From contig NZ_JACYHF010000008.1 in the NCBI RefSeq assembly GCF_016482685.1, positions 186,001-250,000 of the forward strand: a stretch of 64,000 nucleotides of DNA. The letters are read 5' to 3'. A program made the translations under genes and the position numbers. The notes below the pieces were generated by a model that was not told where the DNA came from, searched no databases, and worked only from the letters and a program-made list of their open reading frames with translations. Positions 57,228-64,000 of the stretch are shown in pieces (within the stretch, counting starts at the first letter, position 1; the number at the start of each line of letters is the position of its first letter). This DNA is from Streptomyces sp. DSM 110735. GTDB taxonomy: Bacteria > Actinomycetota > Actinomycetes > Streptomycetales > Streptomycetaceae.

Positions 57228-57588
57228 GCCCCCATGATGGCCGTCATCGAGCGGCTCCGGGGGCGTTCCGGTGGAATACGCCCCCTGTACGCCCCTGGTG
57301 CGCTCCATGCGCTTGTCATATGCCAACGGCACGACAGACTCGGCGGAGGCGCCTCCGACCTGCGGAGACGGCTCGGTTCCTGGCAAGCGAAGGGCTCCCC
57401 TCGGCGAGGCAGGCTTAAGGTGGGGTTAAGGCTCCCATAAACCGCTGCACCGAGGGGACCGAATCAGACGACGCGTCAATTGCAAGGGCCAAGAGGGCAT
57501 TTGGCCCGGAACTTCGGCCCTGCCGGGGATCGCTCCGAAGCGTTCACCCGACGCTCGCGTTCACCCGACGCTCACGTTCACCCGGTAC
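57228..57588. other. Intergenic region with candidate regulatory repeats
   Basis: About 360 bases between the RsbW-like gene and the end of the enoyl-CoA hydratase gene, both on the minus strand. It holds CTTAAGGTGGGGTTAAG (57414-57430, a 5-bp inverted repeat) and, at its left part, in-frame upstream extensions of the RsbW-like gene. At the right are the 17-bp direct repeats listed separately. No gene is evident. Confidence 0.5.
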
Positions 57589-57591
57589 TCA
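57541..57591. repeat. Three 17-bp tandem direct repeats
   Basis: Units at 57541, 57558 and 57575 share CGTTCACCCG; the first two differ at one base (CGTTCACCCGACGCTCG and CGTTCACCCGACGCTCA). The third is diverged and contains the stop codon of the enoyl-CoA hydratase gene. Confidence 0.85.
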
Positions 57592-58356
57592 GAGGAACTT
57601 GGCCTTGCCCGGTCCCTCCTCCACGAAGCTGCGCATCCCCCGCTCGCGGTCCTCGGTGGCGAACAGCCCGGCGAACCAGTTGCGTTCCATCGCGAGCCCG
57701 GTGTCGAGGTCGGTCTCCAGACCGGTGTCGATCGACTCCTTGGCCGCGCGCAGCGCGACCGCCGGACCCTGGGCGAGCCGGGCGGCCCAGGCGTGTGCCT
57801 GCTCGTACACCTCGGCGGCGGGGACGACCCGGTCCACCAGTCCGAGGGAAAGCGCCTCGTCCGCCTTCACCATGCGACCGGTGAAGATGAGGTCCTTCGC
57901 CCTGGACGGTCCGATCAGCCGGGGCAGCCGCTGGGTGCCGCCCGCGCCCGGGATGAGTCCGAGCAGGATCTCGGGCTGGCCGAGCTTGGCGTCGTCGGCG
58001 GCGATGCGGTAGTCGGCGCACAGCGCCAGCTCGCAGCCGCCGCCCAGCGCGTACCCGGTGACGGCGGCGACGACGGGCTTGGGGATGCGGGCGACGGCGG
58101 TGAAGGCGTCCTGGAGCGCGCGGGCCCGGCGGACCATGCCCAGATGGTCCATCGCCTGCATCTCCTTGATGTCCGCCCCGGCGGCGAACACCCGCTCCCC
58201 GCCGTAGATCACCACGGCGCGCACGTCGTCGCGGCGCGTGGCCTCCTCGGCGAGTTCCTTCAGCCGGTCCTGGGTGGCGATGTCCAGCGCGTTCATCGGC
58301 GGCCGGTCGAGCCGCAGCGTGCCGACGCCCTCGGAGACTTCGAGATTCACGGTCAT
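57589..58356 (-). CDS. Enoyl-CoA hydratase/isomerase family protein
   Basis: 255 residues from ATG 58356. Crotonase fold: oxyanion-hole segments VFAAGADIKEM and GYALGGGCELALCADYRIA, and both catalytic glutamates expected for hydratases, one in GGGCELAL and one in GQPEILLGLIPGAGGTQRLPRL. It would hydrate 2-enoyl-CoA in fatty-acid or amino-acid breakdown. It stands alone; no dehydrogenase or thiolase is next to it. Confidence 0.92.
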   Translation of the reverse strand: MTVNLEVSEGVGTLRLDRPPMNALDIATQDRLKELAEEATRRDDVRAVVIYGGERVFAAGADIKEMQAMDHLGMVRRARALQDAFTAVARIPKPVVAAVTGYALGGGCELALCADYRIAADDAKLGQPEILLGLIPGAGGTQRLPRLIGPSRAKDLIFTGRMVKADEALSLGLVDRVVPAAEVYEQAHAWAARLAQGPAVALRAAKESIDTGLETDLDTGLAMERNWFAGLFATEDRERGMRSFVEEGPGKAKFL

Positions 58357-58387
58357 GCTCAGCAGGTTAACGTCCGCTAACGACGAG

Positions 58388-58420
58388 GGGCCCGGTGCCG
58401 TGTGTCACAGCGCCGGGCCC
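58388..58420 (-). terminator. Terminator after the first L,D-transpeptidase gene
   Basis: GGGCCCGG (58388-58395) and CCGGGCCC (58413-58420), extended inward by TGCCGTG/CAGCG pairing; 13 bases after the stop at 58434. Confidence 0.75.
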
Positions 58421-58433
58421 GTCTCGTGGGGTC

Positions 58434-59669
58434 CTACTTCTTCCAGTCCGCCCAGCTCATGTTCCAGCCGTTGAGGCCGTTGTCCGGGGAGACCGTGCGG
58501 TCGTGGGAGTGCTTGACGACGACCACGTCACCGACCATGGAGTGGTTGAAGAACCAGGCCGCCGGAACGCCCTTGTCGTAGCCGCCCTTGACGTCGCGCA
58601 GACCGACGCAGCCGTGGCTGGCGTTGTAGTTGCCGAACGCGCCGCCGCCCCAGTAGTTGCCGTGGATGAAGGTGCCGGAGTCGGTGAGGCGGATGGCGTG
58701 CGGCACGTCCTTGATGTCGTACTCGCCGCCGTAGCCCACGGTCTCGCCGTTCATGCGGGTCACGCTGAGCTTCTCGGTCATGACCATCTGGCCGTTCCAG
58801 GTGTCGTACCCGGGCTTGCCGGTCGTCACCGGGATGGTCCGGACGGTCTTGCCGTCCTGGGTGACCTTCATGGTGTGCTTGCTCGCGTCCACGTAGGAGA
58901 CCTGGTTGCGGCCTATCGTGAACTTCACCGTCTTGTGCTGCTTGCCGTAGACCCCGTCGCGGCCCTCGACGCCGTCCAGGTCGAGGTCGACGGTGACCTT
59001 GGTGCCGGACTTCCAGTACTTCTCGGGGCGGAAGTCGATGCGGTCGTTGCCGAACCAGTGGCCCTCGACGTCGACGGCCGGCTCGGTCTTGATGTGTATG
59101 GCCTTCTCGACCGCCGCCGGGTCGGTGATGCCCCGGGTGAAGCGGACCGAGAACGGCATCCCGACGCCGACCGTGGAGCCGTCCTCGGGGGTGAAGTAGC
59201 CGACGAAGGTGTTCTTCGGCGTGAGCGTCGTGAAGGAGGAGTCCTCGGCCGCCTCACGACCCCGGGAGTCCTCGGCGACGGCGTGCACCGTGTACTTGGT
59301 GCTCGCGGACAGATGAGCCGAGGGGGTCCAGGTGGCTCCGCCGTCGGTCATCTTGCCGTCGACCTCGGTGCCCTTGGCGTCCTTGACGACGACCTTGGTC
59401 AGCCGCCCCTTGGCGACCTCGACCTTCAGTGCCCCGCTGGTGTTCACGCTCTTCGCCCCGGACTTGGGCGAGATGCTGACGGCCGCGACCGACTGCTTCT
59501 CCTGCTGGGCGGACGAGCCGCCCTTTCCGTCCTTGGACCCGCTCCCGGCGTCGCCTCCGCCGCCGCACGCGGCGAGCGACAGCACCAGCGCGCCCGCCAT
59601 CAGCGCGAGTCCACCACGACCTTTGCGCCGGCTCCCCGCCGAAGCCCCCGATATCGGCCGCACGTTCAA
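58434..59669 (-). CDS. L,D-transpeptidase lipoprotein, copy 1
   Basis: 411 residues. The start is TTG 59669, chosen because GGGGAG lies 6-8 bases upstream; GTG 59663 is the alternative. Lipobox LSLAAC (~31-36), Gly/Ser linker, two Ig-like domains (AAVSISPKSGAKSVNT..., FTPEDGSTVGVGMPFSVRF), then the YkuD catalytic domain: TGKPGYDTWNGQMVM, SGTFIHGNYW, and the active Cys in NASHGCVGLRDV. It makes 3-3 cross-links in peptidoglycan outside the membrane. It has a tandem paralog upstream. Confidence 0.93.
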   Translation of the reverse strand: MNVRPISGASAGSRRKGRGGLALMAGALVLSLAACGGGGDAGSGSKDGKGGSSAQQEKQSVAAVSISPKSGAKSVNTSGALKVEVAKGRLTKVVVKDAKGTEVDGKMTDGGATWTPSAHLSASTKYTVHAVAEDSRGREAAEDSSFTTLTPKNTFVGYFTPEDGSTVGVGMPFSVRFTRGITDPAAVEKAIHIKTEPAVDVEGHWFGNDRIDFRPEKYWKSGTKVTVDLDLDGVEGRDGVYGKQHKTVKFTIGRNQVSYVDASKHTMKVTQDGKTVRTIPVTTGKPGYDTWNGQMVMTEKLSVTRMNGETVGYGGEYDIKDVPHAIRLTDSGTFIHGNYWGGGAFGNYNASHGCVGLRDVKGGYDKGVPAAWFFNHSMVGDVVVVKHSHDRTVSPDNGLNGWNMSWADWKK

Positions 59670-59838
59670 GTCGGTCTCCCCTCCGTGGCCTGGCTCAAAC
59701 AGGCCCGCACACCCCGGCGCGTCCCGCGCACACCAGGGATGTTAGCCGCCGGGTTCCGGCCTGAACGCCCGCCCCATGTCACCGTTCCGTCGCAACTTCA
59801 ACCAGTCCCCGCGCACCGGAACCCCGCAGCTCACACGG

Positions 59839-61080
59839 TCACTTGAGCACGCTGCCCGCCTTCCACTGGTTCCATGCCATGTTCCACCCTCCGAGCCCGT
59901 TGTCCGGGGCGACGGTTTTGTCCTTGCTGTGGACGATCTCGACGACGTCGCCGACGAGGCTGCGGTCGAAGAACCAGCCCGCCGGGGTGTCCGCGCCGCC
60001 GCCCTTGACGTCCCTGAGCCCCACGCAGCCGTGGCTGACGTTGGTCTCGCCGGGGGCGTCCGGCGACCAGTAGTTGCCGTGCAGGAAGGTGCCGGAGTCG
60101 GTGAGCCGCATGGCGTGCGGGACGTCGGGGATGTCGTACTCGCCGCCGAAGCCGACGGTGCCGCCGTTCATGCGGGTCACCTCCAGCATGTCCATCACGA
60201 CCATCTTGCCGTTGTAGGTGGGGGTCTTGGGGGCGCCCGCGGTGATCGGCACGGTGGCGAGGAGGGCGCCGTCGCGGCGGACCTGCATGGTGTGCGCGGA
60301 GGCGTCCACCTTGGAGACCTGGCTGCGCCCGACGGTGAAGGTGACGGTCTTGTGCTGGAGACCGTAGACACCGGGGGCGCCCTGGACGTCGCGCAGGTCG
60401 AGGTCGATGGTGACCTTGGTGCCGGGCTTCCAGTACTTCTCGGGGCGGAAGTCGAGGCGGTTCTTGCCGAACCAGTGCGGGCGGATCTCGACCGGGGGCT
60501 TCGCGGTGACGCGCACCGCGCGCTGGACGGCGGCGCGGTCGGCGATCTCCCGGCTGAAGGCGAGGGAGACGATCATGCCGGTGCCGACGGTGGAGCGGTT
60601 CTCGGGGGTGACGTAGGCGATGAACCGCTCGTCGGGGACGTAGGTGGTGAAGGTGGTGTGCCGGGCGGAGCGGCGCCCGTCGCCGTCGACCGCCACGACG
60701 TCCAGGGTGTAGCGGGCGGCGAGCGCGAGCTGTTTGTCGTCGGGCTCCCAACTGCGTCCGTCCGCGCTGATCTTCCCGGTGACCGGGGTGTCCTGGGCGT
60801 CCTGGGAGCGGGTGGCGGTGACCTTCTCCAGCCTCCCGTCGGGCACCCGCACACGCAGCCGCTCAGCCGGGCGCACGCCCGTGCCGCCGTCGCGCGGGGT
60901 GACGCGGATGACGTCCTCGGGGGCGGGGGATCTGCCCGGCGGTCCGCCGATGCCCAGCGGTCCGGAGCCGTCGGCGGTGCAGCCGGCGGCTCCGGCCACC
61001 AGTCCCGCCCAGGTCAGTGCAGTGGCCAGCGCGGCCAGCGCGCGCCGCGCGCGTCCTTGTAGATGCCTCACACCGGACAT
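59839..61080 (-). CDS. L,D-transpeptidase lipoprotein, copy 2
   Basis: 413 residues from ATG 61080. Signal peptide with lipobox VAGAAGC, then the same layout as copy 1: Ig-like domains (DVIRVTPRDGGTGVRPAERL; YVTPENRSTVGTGMIVSLAF) and YkuD domain (GAPKTPTYNGKMVVMDM, SGTFLHGNYW, NVSHGCVGLRDVKGG). HWFGKNRLDFRPEKYWKPGTKVTIDLDL is near-identical to copy 1 in places, so this is a tandem duplication. A frame open far to the right is not coding. It is divergent from glgX. Confidence 0.92.
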   Translation of the reverse strand: MSGVRHLQGRARRALAALATALTWAGLVAGAAGCTADGSGPLGIGGPPGRSPAPEDVIRVTPRDGGTGVRPAERLRVRVPDGRLEKVTATRSQDAQDTPVTGKISADGRSWEPDDKQLALAARYTLDVVAVDGDGRRSARHTTFTTYVPDERFIAYVTPENRSTVGTGMIVSLAFSREIADRAAVQRAVRVTAKPPVEIRPHWFGKNRLDFRPEKYWKPGTKVTIDLDLRDVQGAPGVYGLQHKTVTFTVGRSQVSKVDASAHTMQVRRDGALLATVPITAGAPKTPTYNGKMVVMDMLEVTRMNGGTVGFGGEYDIPDVPHAMRLTDSGTFLHGNYWSPDAPGETNVSHGCVGLRDVKGGGADTPAGWFFDRSLVGDVVEIVHSKDKTVAPDNGLGGWNMAWNQWKAGSVLK

Positions 61081-61341
61081 AACGACCAAGCCCGTCCCGG
61101 GGGCACGTGAGTGCGACGCCAGGGCTGGGCAGAACAGTGGGGAGGACGACAGGAAGGGTGCCCCGCCGGGGTCGGTGCGACCGGCTCCGGCGGGGTGTCC
61201 GCAGCCCGCTGTGGAGCCGTCGGGCGCAGTCGCACCGGGCGGGTCCTGCCGCGTCCTGGGGTCGGACGCCCCGGGACGCGGCAGCCCGCCCGGTACGGCC
61301 GTGCGCGCCCCGGGACCGAGCCGTGAAAGAGGGGCCGACTG

Positions 61342-63588
<2,247 letters not shown>

Positions 63589-63601
63589 ACCGGCGCTCCT
63601 C

Positions 63602-64000
63602 CTACGCCTGTTGGGTGGGCGGCTGTCCGAGGATGCCCCGCTCGTACGCCGCCGCCACCGCCGCCGCGCGGTCCTTGACGCCCAGCTTGGTGTAGAGGTG
63701 CGTGAGGTGGGTCTTCACGGTCGCCTCGCTGATGAACAGCTCACGAGCGATCTCGCGGTTGGAGGTGCCCCGGGCGACCAGGGCGAGGACCTCGCGCTCG
63801 CGCGCGGACAGCGGCTCCTTGCCGGGGGCGGCGGGCGCGCGGACCGCCGAGACCAGGCGCGAGGCGACCGCAGGGGAGAGCACGGTGCGGCCCTCGGCGG
63901 CGGCGCGCACCCCGGTGAACAGCTCCTCGCGCGGGGCGTCCTTGAGGAGATAGCCGGTGGCGCCCGCCTCGATGGCCGGGAGGGTGTCGGAGTCGGTGTC
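63602..64000 (-). CDS. NarL/LuxR-type response regulator, C-terminal part (cut by window edge)
   Basis: The last ~132 residues. The end of the receiver domain is visible (TDSDTLPAIEAGATGYLLKDAPREELFTGVRAAAEG, with the conserved Lys in YLLKD), then a LuxR helix-turn-helix (LSAREREVLALVARGTSNREIARELFISEATVKTHLTHLYTKLGVKDRAAAVAAAYERG). The phosphorylated Asp lies beyond 64000. The partner histidine kinase is probably also outside. Stop at 63602, 13 bases after the convergent glgX stop. Confidence 0.93.
   Translation of the reverse strand, partial: DTDSDTLPAIEAGATGYLLKDAPREELFTGVRAAAEGRTVLSPAVASRLVSAVRAPAAPGKEPLSAREREVLALVARGTSNREIARELFISEATVKTHLTHLYTKLGVKDRAAAVAAAYERGILGQPPTQQA

Noticed and set aside
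57541-57591. A minimal CRISPR array
   Set aside because: Units are adjacent without spacers, only three, and overlap a coding end; no cas genes exist in the window.

Overview
The window looks like a piece of a Streptomyces (or very close actinomycete) core chromosome. The DNA is very GC-rich, third codon positions are nearly all G or C, GTG starts are common, and the gene content is housekeeping plus a few typical Streptomyces families (LAL and TetR regulators, c-di-GMP proteins, RsbW-like ATPase, L,D-transpeptidase lipoproteins, GH25 lysozyme). From memory, the gene order matches the S. coelicolor SCO5514-to-SCO5455 neighbourhood; this was not checked against a database. No prophage, transposase, CRISPR array, rRNA or tRNA gene is visible.

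Layout. 0-9.9 kb: the branched-chain amino acid operon ilvB-ilvN-ilvC (minus strand, ilvC cut by the window edge) with an upstream leader peptide and attenuator. Upstream of it lie a membrane PAS-GGDEF-degenerate EAL protein, a 2-hydroxyacid dehydrogenase, an aldo/keto reductase and a sugar-dehydrogenase-like lipoprotein. 10-16 kb: a large LuxR-type ATPase regulator, small membrane or hypothetical proteins, a GNAT acetyltransferase and a methyltransferase. 16-20 kb: gatC-gatA-(small membrane protein)-gatB for tRNA-dependent amidation. 20-24 kb: a TetR-controlled cupin/DUF4267 pair and a second GGDEF-EAL protein (RmdB-like). 24-33 kb: ligA, a methionine-synthase-like protein, an SDR, a LOG-like protein, mnmA and a cysteine desulfurase, with a decayed VapBC pair wedged between the last two. 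33-37 kb: a TetR and a WYL regulator with neighbours, a thioesterase and a TRIC channel.

37-44 kb holds an oligopeptide ABC importer operon (permease, binding lipoprotein, permease, two ATPases). 44-51.5 kb is a coherent glycine/serine module. A tandem glycine riboswitch precedes gcvT and gcvH, followed by glyA and sdaA. Together these would break glycine down to C1 units, make serine, and deaminate serine to pyruvate. Two SseB-like genes and a P-loop kinase sit divergently upstream. gcvP is not here. 51.5-54 kb is the least conserved-looking part: an intact VapBC-type toxin-antitoxin pair, a squalene/phytoene synthase-like gene, and two decayed genes (hydrolase and TetR). 54-64 kb: GH25 lysozyme, F420-reductase-like protein, EF-hand protein, MerR regulator, RsbW-like ATPase, enoyl-CoA hydratase, two tandem L,D-transpeptidase lipoproteins, glgX and the C-terminal part of a NarL-type response regulator.

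Nothing here is an obvious large new system. The best leads are the regulatory DNA (ilv attenuator, glycine riboswitch, two TetR operators), the contrast between two GGDEF-EAL proteins, the conserved-looking small membrane gene inside gatCAB, the SseB/kinase cluster facing the glycine riboswitch, and two sites of gene decay.
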